In this document: in pieces, positions 53,147 to 61,588 of the stretch
How positions within the stretch are numbered: position 1 is the stretch's first letter
Layout: each line of letters starts with the position of its first letter
NCBI GenBank assembly: GCA_965232455.1
Contig: OZ246981.1
Location: 4,588,001 to 4,652,000 of the forward strand
Source of the DNA: JBFGFX01 sp965232455
GTDB taxonomy: Bacteria; Pseudomonadota; Gammaproteobacteria; Steroidobacterales; Woeseiaceae
Reading direction: 5' to 3'
DNA: 64,000 bases
Notes under the pieces: model-generated
Told to the model about the DNA's origin: nothing
The model's input: only the letters and a program-made list of their open reading frames with translations
The model's database searches: none
Made by a program: the position numbers and the translations under genes

Positions 53147-53557
53147 ATGCTGCAGACAGGCAGAGTGAGGGCAACCGCGGACTGGTTCGGTATCGTGGCG
53201 TCCGCGGCGTGCGCGATTCACTGTATCGTCCTGCCGGCGCTGCTCGTTACCGGGACGGTGCTGCCCGCGTCACTGCTTGGCGACGAGTCGTTTCATGCGG
53301 CGATGTTATGGGTCATTCTGCCGGCGGCGATACTGGCCTTCGGCATCGGATGCCGGCGGCACAAAGATCTGTGGGTGTTGGCACTCGGGGCGATAGGGCT
53401 GACCGGCATGGTGTTGGCGGTGGCCATCGTTCACGATATCGCGGGCGAGTTCGGCGAACGCATAGTGACGTTGGTTTCCGCGGCAGTCCTGATCACCGCG
53501 CACTACCGCAATTTTCAACTCTGTCGATCATCCGGCTGCGACCACGAGGCAGGGTAG
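53147..53557 (+). CDS. MerC-domain membrane protein
   Basis: The 136-residue protein has four hydrophobic segments. The start at 53147 is favoured because GAGGGTGG lies seven bases upstream; ATG at 53132 is the alternative. MerC-type features are the first TM region with the Cys pair CAIHCIVLP and a late CRSSGCDH metal-ligand-like tail. MerC family proteins move mercuric or other soft metal ions. With a Zur-type box in front, a zinc-uptake role is likely here, rather than mercury resistance: no mer genes are nearby. Confidence 0.82.
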   Translation: MLQTGRVRATADWFGIVASAACAIHCIVLPALLVTGTVLPASLLGDESFHAAMLWVILPAAILAFGIGCRRHKDLWVLALGAIGLTGMVLAVAIVHDIAGEFGERIVTLVSAAVLITAHYRNFQLCRSSGCDHEAG

Positions 53558-53790
53558 CCCGATGGCGCTGATCGTGCACGGGAAAGCGGACTTCGCACGG
53601 GTAATCCCTGCCTGCTTCCCCCGCCAATCGACACCCGAATCGGTTCTCGCTCACCTCAACTCGGTTTTCAGCTCTGCTCTCGAGCCAGGCGCCGCATGAC
53701 ATTCTGGGAGAGGGGACCTGGGCCGGTGCAGAGTTTCTTGCGAGCTTCGCGCAGTGTTGCTGCGAATATCGAAGGTGCGAATACGTTCGT

Positions 53791-55011
53791 ATGAGCGCGG
53801 AGCAAGCCATACAGGCAGATAGAATTCGTTCCCTCGATTTCCTCCGGGGTCTCGCCATCCTCGGTATGCTGGTAGCGAACATCCCCTGGCATGCGGGCGA
53901 TTCCATGTCCCGGGTGATAGAGCCGGACACCGCCAGCGTGGCGGCGTGGTTCCTGCAGTACCTCGTCTTCGATCAACGTTTCTTGCCCATCTTCTGCATG
54001 CTGTTTGGGGCAGGTGCTTTGCTATTGGCGTCACGGCCGAGCGCGCCACGGCAGTTTGCGCCGTACTTTTTGTTTCGGATGTTGATTTTGTTCTCGATCG
54101 GCGTCGCGCACGCCTATCTCCTTTGGCCGGGAGACATACTCATTACCTACGCCGTGTGTTCGCCGTTCTTGCTCCTGGCCTTGAATTGGAGTGTCGGCCG
54201 TCTCCTGGCAATCGGCATTCTGCTAAAGAGCATCAACTTGGTCTTTGGTGAGTGGCCGCAGGTGTACGAGGCAACGCTGGAACGGATCCTGTTCTCATGG
54301 TGGGTCGACTACGGCGACGCCCCTTCCACGATTGGCGAAGCCTATGCCGGCGGTTACGCCGATTTGTTCGTGTACAACGCCTGGCGCAATCAGTTCATAC
54401 AATGGACGGCGCTGCCGCACTTCCGAGTCTGGAACGCGCTTGGCTTCATGCTGATCGGCATGGCGTTGTTCAAGCTGGGGGTATTGCAAGGGGCCAGATC
54501 GCCGGCATTCTATCGGCGATTGTCCACGGTTGCGTTGGCGCTTGGCGCTCCGCTGGTCGTATACGGCGTCGCTGCCCGGGTAGGCGTGAACCCCACGGTG
54601 GGCCCATACCTCGGTTTCGTGACCGAGCTGCCGTTGAGGAGTGCTTCTTTTTTACTGGGGTGCGCGATTGTGTCCTTTGCCGTCCTTGGGGGTGCGCATC
54701 TCGTCTTCCGCCGGTTTGTCGGATCCGCGACCGAGCCTATTGAGCGCGTCGGCAGGATGGCCTTGACGAACTACTTGCTGCATTCGGTAATTTTTCTGCT
54801 CCTCTTTCACGTGTTCAAGGTGCTGCCGTTCGATGCACTCGATCACGACACGCTTCTTTTTCTAGTAGCCATGACCTGGATTTTCCAGATCGCCTTCAGC
54901 TGGGCGTGGCTGGCCAGATTTCGGCAGGGTCCCGTCGAAGCTCTCTGGCGGAGGCTTACGACCATAGTCACGCAATTCCAACGTGACGCACGCGGTCGGA
55001 CGACAACATAG
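53791..55011 (+). CDS. DUF418-family membrane protein, second copy
   Basis: The 406-residue protein carries the DUF418 marks again: LDFLRGLAILGMLVANIP, a DQRFLPIFCMLFGAGALLLA segment, and MALTNYLLHSVIFLLLFH near the C-terminus. It has about ten hydrophobic segments. It is 234 bp downstream of the MerC-like gene, with no good shared operon evidence. Function unknown. Confidence 0.87.
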   Translation: MSAEQAIQADRIRSLDFLRGLAILGMLVANIPWHAGDSMSRVIEPDTASVAAWFLQYLVFDQRFLPIFCMLFGAGALLLASRPSAPRQFAPYFLFRMLILFSIGVAHAYLLWPGDILITYAVCSPFLLLALNWSVGRLLAIGILLKSINLVFGEWPQVYEATLERILFSWWVDYGDAPSTIGEAYAGGYADLFVYNAWRNQFIQWTALPHFRVWNALGFMLIGMALFKLGVLQGARSPAFYRRLSTVALALGAPLVVYGVAARVGVNPTVGPYLGFVTELPLRSASFLLGCAIVSFAVLGGAHLVFRRFVGSATEPIERVGRMALTNYLLHSVIFLLLFHVFKVLPFDALDHDTLLFLVAMTWIFQIAFSWAWLARFRQGPVEALWRRLTTIVTQFQRDARGRTTT

Positions 55012-55430
55012 AAGCGAGTACCGGAGGGCACACCGGCGCTGCCGGCACATAGGCTGCCCTCCTAAACCAAGGATAAACGGCAGACGAACGGAACGTTACA
55101 ACTGTTGTCTTGGTTCCCTTGTTAACTAACATGATCAGCGTCGAACGCGTCGCGTAGATTGGCGGCATTTCTCCAATACGCCCAGCAAGCCTCCCAGGGT
55201 GACACCCTTGCCTCAATGGAACTATTTGTATCTGCGTGATACTGGCTGTGCTTGCCGACTGCGGCAATGCGACCAACACCGTCAATTACGCCGACAACGT
55301 CGACGGTGAAACGATCCTCGTGTCGACGGACAGCAACTCCCGTGCAGCGGGCAGGTCAGTGACGCTCGGCAGCGGCATCGCCGAGCGAGGCGGCTATACC
55401 TTTGTTCGCGGAATCGATCCGGATTCGTCC
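55012..55430. other. Promoter-containing gap before the large TBDR
   Basis: This 419-bp interval holds promoter module A (55071-55133) and then about 300 bp of leader. An open frame from 55236 leads in frame into the TBDR, but its codons do not form a signal peptide and the good signal only begins at 55431, so I read it as leader. No other gene is seen. Confidence 0.55.
55071..55133 (+). promoter_or_regulatory. Promoter module A (box plus -35/-10), upstream of large TBDR
   Basis: A TAAACG starting at 55074, then GAACGGAACGTTACAAC, is followed by -35 TTGTCT (55105-55110), a 16-bp spacer and -10 TAACAT (55127-55132). The distance from the TAAACG start to the -35 start is 31 bp, the same in all three modules. 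The box abutting the -35 suggests an activator or repressor site. Confidence 0.6.
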
Positions 55431-58187
55431 ATGCGGCACAAACGGCAACGCTCAGTGATTTCATTGGCGTCCGCTATTCTGCCGCTCATTGTCGCGGCGC
55501 CCGCCCCGGCTCAGGAAGCGGCGGGAGAATCCGAAATCGAAACGATCGTCGTTACGGGCTCGCGCCTGGATTCGTCACTGGCGCAATCCGTATCGCCGAT
55601 TGTCTCAGTCGGTCCGGATCAGCTCCAGTTCGAGCGCGCCGTGAACGTCGAAGATCTGCTCTCGAAGCTTTCGCAAACGGCCGGCGGCATTGGGGCGGCT
55701 TCAACGACCAATGACGCGTTCGGCGCCTCCGTTCTGGACTTGCGCGGCCTGGGTCAAAACCGCACGCTCGTTCTCATTGACGGATCTCGAGGCGCGCCAT
55801 TCGGTTTCCGGAACTCGGTAGACGTCAATTCGATTCCCGCACCGCTCGTCGAGCGCGTCGAAATTCTTACCGGGGGCTCCGCGGCCGTTTACGGCGCCGA
55901 CGCGGTTGTCGGGGTCGTGAATTTCAAATTAAAAGACGACTTTGAGGGACTTGAAGCAAACGCAAGTTATGAAGTTTCTAGAAACGGCGACGGCGCTCTC
56001 TACAACCTCAACGTTGGATTTGGCGAGACACTTGGCGGCCAGGGACATATCGCAGGCTTCATTGGTTATTCCAATCGCGAGGAAATTCTTGCGGGCAGGC
56101 GTGAGTTCGCGTCCCCCGAATTCGACAAAAACGGCGATATCAGCACCAACCGCCCGGCTGGAGGCGTCTTCACCCAGGGTGACTCGGCGTTCTCTTTTAC
56201 CGATACGGGCGCCTTTACGACAACCGCCCAGGGGTCCGAGTTTTCGGGCGTCAATACGCTTATCCAGCCGCTCGAGCGCATCGATACGTCGGTTTTTTTC
56301 AGCTATGACGTCTTCGACAATATCGAGGTCCACGGCCGAGCCATGTTCAGTAACTCGCGTATCCGTTCGTCAGTTGATCCGGTGGATGAGAAGTTCACCG
56401 TCACCGTTCGGTATGACAATCCCTATCTGACGCCTGACATCGTCAATGCTTTGACGTTCGATCCGAACGGCGAGGCAAGCGTCGGTGTTCAACGGACCTT
56501 TGCGGAGTTTGGGCCGGAGACGCGCAATACGACACGCAAAAACTTCCAGACCCGGCTTGGCCTGAGGGGTCAACTTACGGAGAGCGTCAAATGGGACGCC
56601 TACGTGCAGTATGGCCGGTCGGATGACGACACCGTCATAGATGGCGAAGGGTCGGTTGCCCGCATGCTTCAGGCGGCCAATGCCACCGTCGACGCCAATG
56701 GAACCGCCGTCTGTATGGATGCATCCAATGACTGTGCGCCCGCCAACCTTTTCGGCCCGAACAGCCTGAGTCGGCAGTCGGTTGATTTCATCACCCTGCC
56801 GCTCAGCCGCGACCGGAGCCGCGATCAGTTTGTGACGGCAGGCACATTGTCGGGCGATATGGGAGACGCCTTCTCGCTGCCGGCAGGCCCGATCGACTGG
56901 TTTCTTGGTTTTGAGTATCGCGACGAAAAAGCAAGCGAACAAAACGACTCGGCTATCGTCCGAGGGCAGACGTTCGATCAGGGGCGTCGCCCCTCGTTTG
57001 CAGGCGCATTCGACGTGACGGAGTTTTTCGGCGAGGCTCGCGTGCCGATTCTCGTCGATTTGCCCTTTGCCCGTAGACTGGATATTGAAGGCGCCTATCG
57101 CAACTCCGATTTCTCGACATCCGGTTCCCACGACACATGGAAAATCGGCGCCAGCTGGACGGTCAATGACGATCTGCGGTTCCGCGGCAGCGTACAGCAT
57201 GCCATCCGATCACCGAATATCGGGGAGCTGTTTGGCCCTCTCGCGGATATTCCGCTATCGACCTTCATCAATGGCGATGACGACGATCCGTGTTCCAACC
57301 CGGCACTGACCGGCGCCGATCCGGCTCAGTGCGCGGCTCGGGGGGCTCCGGCGGCGCCGTTTACCGTCGACGTCGGGGACGCGCCATTCGTATTTGGGGG
57401 AAACCCCGATCTGCAGCCGGAAGAATCAGGCACCTACACGATAGGTGCCTCGTTTAATCCGAGCGCACTGCCCGGCTTTTCAGTCGCGGTGGATTATTTC
57501 GATATTGACATCGACGGCGGGGTGTTCGTCGTCTTCCCGGCGGACGCCCTGAGAGATTGTTACATTGCCAATCCAACGCCAGGTAACCCGCTTTGCGATC
57601 TCGTACCGCGCGACCCGGCGACAGGACAGATTGCGTTGGCGGACGCGACTGATCAAAACGTCTCCAGCTTCACAATGTCCGGTGTAGATATCGATGCACG
57701 CTACACATTCGATCTCCCGGTTACCGTTCCCGGTGAACATTTCTCAATTCGCTACACCGGCACTGTCGTAACCGATCAAACTCGTCGGAACAGCCAGTAC
57801 ACCACAAAGCTGGATTGTAAGGGAACGTTCAGCTCCGGATGCGCGATCGACAGCCGGGTAAACGCAAGTTTCCGTCATCGTGCGACATTCGGTTGGGACA
57901 CGAGGAACCTGGCCGTTCAGGCGGCCTGGCAGATGGTCGGGTCCGTGGAGAATCCATCGAGCGCGGGCGTCACCGAACTCGCTGCCGAGCACTATGTCGA
58001 CCTTGCGGCGATCTGGTATCTCAAAGAAGGCATTCAATTGTCCTTCGGCATAGACAACCTGTTTGACAACGAACCGCCCTTCGCGCCCGGCACGGCCGTC
58101 AGCGAGAACTTCAATACGTTTCCGTCATCGTATGACGTGATCGGCAGGACCTACGGCGTCGCCATGAGGTTTCGGTCTCCGCCATGA
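55431..58187 (+). CDS. Large TonB-dependent receptor (Oar/peptide-type)
   Basis: The 918-residue receptor has a signal peptide (MRHKRQRSVISLASAILPLI, cleavage near APAQE), a TonB box (ETIVVTGSRLDSS), a plug with VLDLRGLGQNRTLVLIDG and GGSAAVYGADAVVGVVNFKLK, and a long barrel ending in VAMRFRSPP with the typical AVSENFNTFPSSYDVIGRTYG C-terminal stretch. Longer loops than the siderophore receptors and this plug type suggest an organic substrate such as a peptide or glycan, as is common in this class of receptor. Promoter module A lies about 300 bp upstream. Confidence 0.9.
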   Translation: MRHKRQRSVISLASAILPLIVAAPAPAQEAAGESEIETIVVTGSRLDSSLAQSVSPIVSVGPDQLQFERAVNVEDLLSKLSQTAGGIGAASTTNDAFGASVLDLRGLGQNRTLVLIDGSRGAPFGFRNSVDVNSIPAPLVERVEILTGGSAAVYGADAVVGVVNFKLKDDFEGLEANASYEVSRNGDGALYNLNVGFGETLGGQGHIAGFIGYSNREEILAGRREFASPEFDKNGDISTNRPAGGVFTQGDSAFSFTDTGAFTTTAQGSEFSGVNTLIQPLERIDTSVFFSYDVFDNIEVHGRAMFSNSRIRSSVDPVDEKFTVTVRYDNPYLTPDIVNALTFDPNGEASVGVQRTFAEFGPETRNTTRKNFQTRLGLRGQLTESVKWDAYVQYGRSDDDTVIDGEGSVARMLQAANATVDANGTAVCMDASNDCAPANLFGPNSLSRQSVDFITLPLSRDRSRDQFVTAGTLSGDMGDAFSLPAGPIDWFLGFEYRDEKASEQNDSAIVRGQTFDQGRRPSFAGAFDVTEFFGEARVPILVDLPFARRLDIEGAYRNSDFSTSGSHDTWKIGASWTVNDDLRFRGSVQHAIRSPNIGELFGPLADIPLSTFINGDDDDPCSNPALTGADPAQCAARGAPAAPFTVDVGDAPFVFGGNPDLQPEESGTYTIGASFNPSALPGFSVAVDYFDIDIDGGVFVVFPADALRDCYIANPTPGNPLCDLVPRDPATGQIALADATDQNVSSFTMSGVDIDARYTFDLPVTVPGEHFSIRYTGTVVTDQTRRNSQYTTKLDCKGTFSSGCAIDSRVNASFRHRATFGWDTRNLAVQAAWQMVGSVENPSSAGVTELAAEHYVDLAAIWYLKEGIQLSFGIDNLFDNEPPFAPGTAVSENFNTFPSSYDVIGRTYGVAMRFRSPP
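58095..58115 (+). repeat. 21-nt segment of TBDR 3' end also found at 60951-60971
   Basis: This piece encoding AVSENFN is repeated exactly at 60951-60971 in an otherwise non-coding interval. Confidence 0.5.
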
Positions 58188-58204
58188 CCGGTGTTCTCTA
58201 CTGA

Positions 58205-58267
58205 AACTAAACGATAAATGAACGGAACGTTACAACGTTTGCGTCCGCTTTGTCCGTGCTTAACATG
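58205..58267 (+). promoter_or_regulatory. Promoter module B, upstream of small membrane protein
   Basis: TAAACG starts at 58208, then GAACGGAACGTTACAAC, -35 TTGCGT (58239-58244), a 16-bp spacer and -10 TAACAT (58261-58266). TAAACG to -35 is again 31 bp. The next start codon is at 58368. Confidence 0.6.
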
Positions 58268-58367
58268 CCACGTATGGGACCGCAGTCATGCGGATCTCGT
58301 AGAACTGTCGAGTGAAAAACGAAAATGCGGACAGCTATAGGAAGTGGTGTGGGCACGGAGGTTTTGC

Positions 58368-58601
58368 ATGGATGACCACGGTCTGACGCAGGCAGAGCGG
58401 GAATATCTGAAAGCTCTCCAGGAGCGGCCGAAGTCGGTGCGATCCAGGATTATCGCTTGGGCGTTGCAGCTCGTTCTGAGCATCGGTCTCTTCGGTTACG
58501 GGCTGTACTCGGATCGGAGTCTATTCGTAGTCCTGGGTTACCTGAGCCTTCTGTACTTCTCGGTCCGGCGCATGTACGCGCAGTTCCGTGGACTCGAATG
58601 A
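58368..58601 (+). CDS. Small two-helix membrane protein
   Basis: The 77-residue protein starts at 58368, with GGAGG seven bases upstream. It has a charged N-terminal region (DDHGLTQAEREYLKALQERP), two hydrophobic helices (about 28-47 and 52-64) and a basic-aromatic end (RRMYAQFRGLE). I recognise no family. It follows promoter module B directly and may be its only product. Confidence 0.65.
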   Translation: MDDHGLTQAEREYLKALQERPKSVRSRIIAWALQLVLSIGLFGYGLYSDRSLFVVLGYLSLLYFSVRRMYAQFRGLE

Positions 58602-58819
58602 TCGGCAGCAAGGGTTCCCGGTACGTCGGAGACGCTGAATCGTCAGCGGCGGTTCGGATCAACGGGCTTGCCGGAGGTGAGCGTCGCCGTGCCCTCGGCC
58701 GTTTTCGTACCGCCGCCCGCCACGCTTACCGCGTTGTCGGTCGCCAATGCGTCGACCCTGGAGTAGTGGCGAATAGAATTTCCGTCCGATGTCCCATTCC
58801 ATTCCCGGCTTTGCGGGTT

Positions 58820-59647
58820 TCAATGGTCGTTTAGCTGCCCGCGCAGCGCGCAAGGTATCGGTGTCATCCGGCATGGCGGCGCGCTCTCCTCGAACGTCTC
58901 GCAGCCGCGCTCCAGCCAATCCTGCCAGAACGCCCATGCCGCCAGGCGCAACGTTCCACTATGCCGTCCGGCGTCCTCGCGCAATTTTGTGACCTCGCAG
59001 CCGGGCGTCGTTGCAATCTCGTGGGCATGGCTCAGGAGCCATCGCTCGAAGCCGCTCCGCGTTACCTCCGGATGGAATTGCAGCGCAAGGCACCGCGTAC
59101 GCCAGGAAAACGCCTGCTGGACGTAGTGCGAGGACGCCGCGAGGTGCGTGGCGTCCTGCGGGCAATCAAAGGTGTCGCCGTGCCAGTGCAGCACGGCGGT
59201 GTCGGTGAGATGCGCGAGCGGGGAACGCCGGCCCGCTTCATTGAGGATCAGCGGCGACCACCCGATCTCTTTGTGCGTGCCGGGATAGACTCTGCTGCCC
59301 AGGGCGCGGGCCATGAGCTGTGCGCCAAGACAGATACCGATGGTGGGCGCGTCGCGCGCCAGCCGCTGCTCGAGCAACGAGAGCTCGTCGCGCAGATACG
59401 GGTAGTGCTTGTCCTCGTAGGCGCCGATGGGGCCGCCCAGGATCACGAGTAAGTCCGCGTCCTCCGCTCCGGCGTAAGCCAGGTTGTCGACGCCAGCCTC
59501 CAGGTAGGTGACCTCGAAGTCGTTGGCGAAGAGTACGTCGGCGAGATTACCGAGGCCCTCACAGGCGACGTGGCGGATTGCGACCGCCTTCTTTATTCGG
59601 TTTCGCGTGTCCAGGGGCCTGGCCCCGTTTCGACTCACATCGTTCAT
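58820..59647 (-). CDS. Class I glutamine amidotransferase (GMP-synthase-like domain)
   Basis: The 275-residue protein has the class I triad: Cys106 in GICLGAQL, His192 and Glu194 in QFHPEV, plus ILGGPIGAYED before the nucleophile. It has no synthetase domain, so it supplies ammonia to a partner or acts on a free glutamine-like or glutamyl substrate. It is the last gene of the cluster and overlaps the diiron oxygenase gene as ATGA, which points to a joint function. GGGAGGG lies 10 bases upstream. Amidotransferase plus N-oxygenase suggests formation and then N-oxidation of an amine; this is inference. Confidence 0.88.
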   Translation of the reverse strand: MNDVSRNGARPLDTRNRIKKAVAIRHVACEGLGNLADVLFANDFEVTYLEAGVDNLAYAGAEDADLLVILGGPIGAYEDKHYPYLRDELSLLEQRLARDAPTIGICLGAQLMARALGSRVYPGTHKEIGWSPLILNEAGRRSPLAHLTDTAVLHWHGDTFDCPQDATHLAASSHYVQQAFSWRTRCLALQFHPEVTRSGFERWLLSHAHEIATTPGCEVTKLREDAGRHSGTLRLAAWAFWQDWLERGCETFEESAPPCRMTPIPCALRGQLNDH

Positions 59648-60627
59648 GCGATCAAACCCTCCCTGCCGAAGCTGTCGACGGCTTGTTGGGACTGGAACAT
59701 GCCAAGCTCGTCGGCCAGCGAGACGAGGTCGGAACAGTCCAGTGCACTAAAGTTATCTTCGCCGATCTCGCGACACTCGCGAATGAGCCGGGCGGCGCCC
59801 GGAAAGCGGATGTGCTCGAGCATCGTCTGCCAGACGTCGAGCTCCCGGTTCGCAAACCACCGGACCGGCAGCGGCAAGACCTCTGCGAAGAAAACGCGTT
59901 CCTTCGCGCCGAGCGCGGCGTACAGACACTTGGCCATGTTGTGGAATATATGGCTGTGCGCGAGTTCGTCGCGCCGGTGCGTCGCGACAGTCAGGCGATT
60001 GAACGGTTGGATCGACGTTTCGTCCGAGAGCAGCTTCAGGTAATCGCTGATGAACACCTCGGAAACAATCGCCGTCGCGAGTTGAATGAGTATTCGCTGC
60101 CAGCGCTCGCGGTGTGCGTCCTGGCAGGCTCTCATTTTGTGGATCAGTTTGCATTCGGGAACCGTCACGTGCGTGAGGCCCCGCTGCTGGCGGGTAATCT
60201 GGTTCGCCCGGCACACCAGCAGGATGTGATAGGCCTCGTCGATCAGGGTCTCGCTTGCGAGTTCGCGGCTCGCGCCGTCCTCGAGACCCGGCACGTCGTG
60301 CTCAATGACGTGCTGGCAGGCGACGTTGATGATCTTCGACTCAATATCGACTGTCTTCTCGTTGTAGGCGAGCCATCCGCAGGAAAGCACCGCTTTCTGC
60401 ATCTCCGGAGGTGCGGACTCGAACAGCGGGTGTTCCCGAAACGGCAGCAAGTCGGGGATAAAGTCGTCCTTGTTCGCGTCCAGCAGGCTCGTATCCAGCT
60501 CGGGCTTCCTGACCTGTGCGCGGCGCGACCAGCTGGCGGCAAGATTGCCGAGCAGCGCACGCGGCCCGGCCGCCTGGGAGAGTGTGCACGCCGACGCAGT
60601 GGCGCGTGTCTGAGATGCAGTCGTCAT
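59644..60627 (-). CDS. AurF-type diiron N-oxygenase
   Basis: The 327-residue protein keeps all seven iron ligands of AurF in the right order and spacing: Glu96 (IESK), Glu131 and His134 (DEAYH), Glu190 (VSEVF), His217, Glu221 and His224 (HRRDELAH). Known AurF ligands are E101, E136, H139, E196, H223, E227 and H230, so offsets are a constant -5 then -6. Members of this family oxidise amines to nitro or hydroxylamine groups. The N-terminal 90 residues are extra or variable. It overlaps the amidotransferase and lies 12 bp after the stop of the 58-residue ORF. Confidence 0.88.
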   Translation of the reverse strand: MTTASQTRATASACTLSQAAGPRALLGNLAASWSRRAQVRKPELDTSLLDANKDDFIPDLLPFREHPLFESAPPEMQKAVLSCGWLAYNEKTVDIESKIINVACQHVIEHDVPGLEDGASRELASETLIDEAYHILLVCRANQITRQQRGLTHVTVPECKLIHKMRACQDAHRERWQRILIQLATAIVSEVFISDYLKLLSDETSIQPFNRLTVATHRRDELAHSHIFHNMAKCLYAALGAKERVFFAEVLPLPVRWFANRELDVWQTMLEHIRFPGAARLIRECREIGEDNFSALDCSDLVSLADELGMFQSQQAVDSFGREGLIA

Positions 60628-60639
60628 GACCCGGCCCTC

Positions 60640-60816
60640 TCAACAGGCGCCCATAGCCCGGCCAGTGCCCAAGCCGGTCTGCGCCGTCCCTGTGGCCGGA
60701 CGGGTTTGCTGCGGCGATGCGGCTGCCGCCCGGGCGTGGTGGAGCGGGTTGCGGCGATAACCGCCGCGCTTTCGCGTTTCGTTGAAGTCGAGTGGAAATC
60801 CGATCAAGCGAATCAT
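60640..60816 (-). CDS. 58-residue small protein upstream of the AurF-type gene
   Basis: The ATG at 60814-60816 is preceded by AAGGAAG (about nine bases away). The frame encodes MIRLIGFPLDFNETRKRGG followed by a basic, Ala/Gly/Thr-rich tail ending GTGRAMGAC, with stop TGA at 60640-60642. It ends 12 bp before the AurF-type start, and the GAGGG between serves as the next RBS, typical of an operon. Its first residues resemble the start of arginase-type ureohydrolases (LIGxPLD), so it may be a decayed arginase end; a small peptide that is a substrate or a leader is the alternative. Confidence 0.5.
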   Translation of the reverse strand: MIRLIGFPLDFNETRKRGGYRRNPLHHARAAAASPQQTRPATGTAQTGLGTGRAMGAC

Positions 60817-60950
60817 GTTTTTCTTGCTTCCTTGCTATCAGTTTGGTTGCGGCGTACAGGCTTGGCCCGACCATAGCTCTCGGCCGAGTTGAAGCTCAAG
60901 CGAGTTAATGTGATGTTCACTTTCCTTCAATGCTGGTTTAAGCAGAGGTC

Positions 60951-60971
60951 GCCGTCAGCGAGAACTTCAAT
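60951..60971 (+). repeat. TBDR 3'-end fragment in the gap between cluster genes
   Basis: GCCGTCAGCGAGAACTTCAAT is identical to 58095-58115, and the frame reads VAVSENFNAFGHFVT before a stop, like the end of a TonB receptor. It lies in the 235-bp gap upstream of the small ORF. It is probably the remnant of a duplicated or deleted receptor. Confidence 0.45.
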
Positions 60972-61051
60972 GCGTTCGGTCATTTTGTGACCTGAGTGTC
61001 GCGACGTACGCGGCGTGCAGTCACCGTACCGACACGGCGGAAGATGCGAAC

Positions 61052-61588
61052 TCAACGATGTGCAGTGGCGACTTGAACGGGACCCTGATAGTGCAAATCG
61101 ATCAAGACGCCGTTTCCGTCGCTGCACACAAGACCGGCATCGCCAAAACCGGTAGCGTATCGTGACGGCGGGACCAGGATGTTTGCGCCGATCGCGAGCA
61201 GCACCTCGTGCAGCGCATCGATCCGCTCGGCCGAATCCGCCTTGAATACCAGACGCTTGGTGCTCGGGTTCGGCGCCGCTACCTGCAACCCGAGATCTGC
61301 GCTGGCCGCGGTCTCATTGAGCAGTAGTGTCGTTCGTCTGCTGTCCGATACCCACCGTGACAGACCGGGATACGCAGACGATTGGTGGTAACCAAGGCAA
61401 GTCAACACCGGCTCGTAGAATTTACGAATACAAGCCTCTTCACGGATGTCTATGCGTATCTCACTGCAATCGACGTCACAGCCGGTCGACGCATTGGACG
61501 AGCACTCATTGTCGTTTCCGCGGCCATAATCCAGCCGCTGATCGTGCGCTGGCAACCCCATGTCCCGGGCCCGAAGCTGCGCGTTCAT
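61052..61588 (-). CDS. VOC/glyoxalase-fold protein
   Basis: The 178-residue protein begins at 61588, where its ATG overlaps the stop of the methyltransferase (ATGA); the longer frame to 61846 is the shadow of that gene. From about residue 40 it has the VOC pattern: CSEIRIDIREEACIRKFYEPVL..LG, a WVSDSRRTTLLLN strand, a VFKADSAERIDALHEVLLAIG helix and GNGVLIDLHY at the end. Such proteins bind small molecules or metals and act as lyases, dioxygenases or binding proteins. It is probably part of the same biosynthesis-like cluster. Confidence 0.72.
   Translation of the reverse strand: MNAQLRARDMGLPAHDQRLDYGRGNDNECSSNASTGCDVDCSEIRIDIREEACIRKFYEPVLTCLGYHQSSAYPGLSRWVSDSRRTTLLLNETAASADLGLQVAAPNPSTKRLVFKADSAERIDALHEVLLAIGANILVPPSRYATGFGDAGLVCSDGNGVLIDLHYQGPVQVATAHR

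Noticed and set aside
58624..58790. Minus-strand peptide-like frame (ATDNAVSVAGGGTKTAEG...) between the amidotransferase and the small membrane gene
   Set aside because: The composition is plausible, but the frame has no ATG and no clear RBS; only a TTG is available. Could not be distinguished from chance.
58598..58834. Possible 78-residue gene overlapping the end of the small membrane protein by ATGA
   Set aside because: Arg-rich composition without motif, and it runs into the amidotransferase gene on the other strand; not supported.
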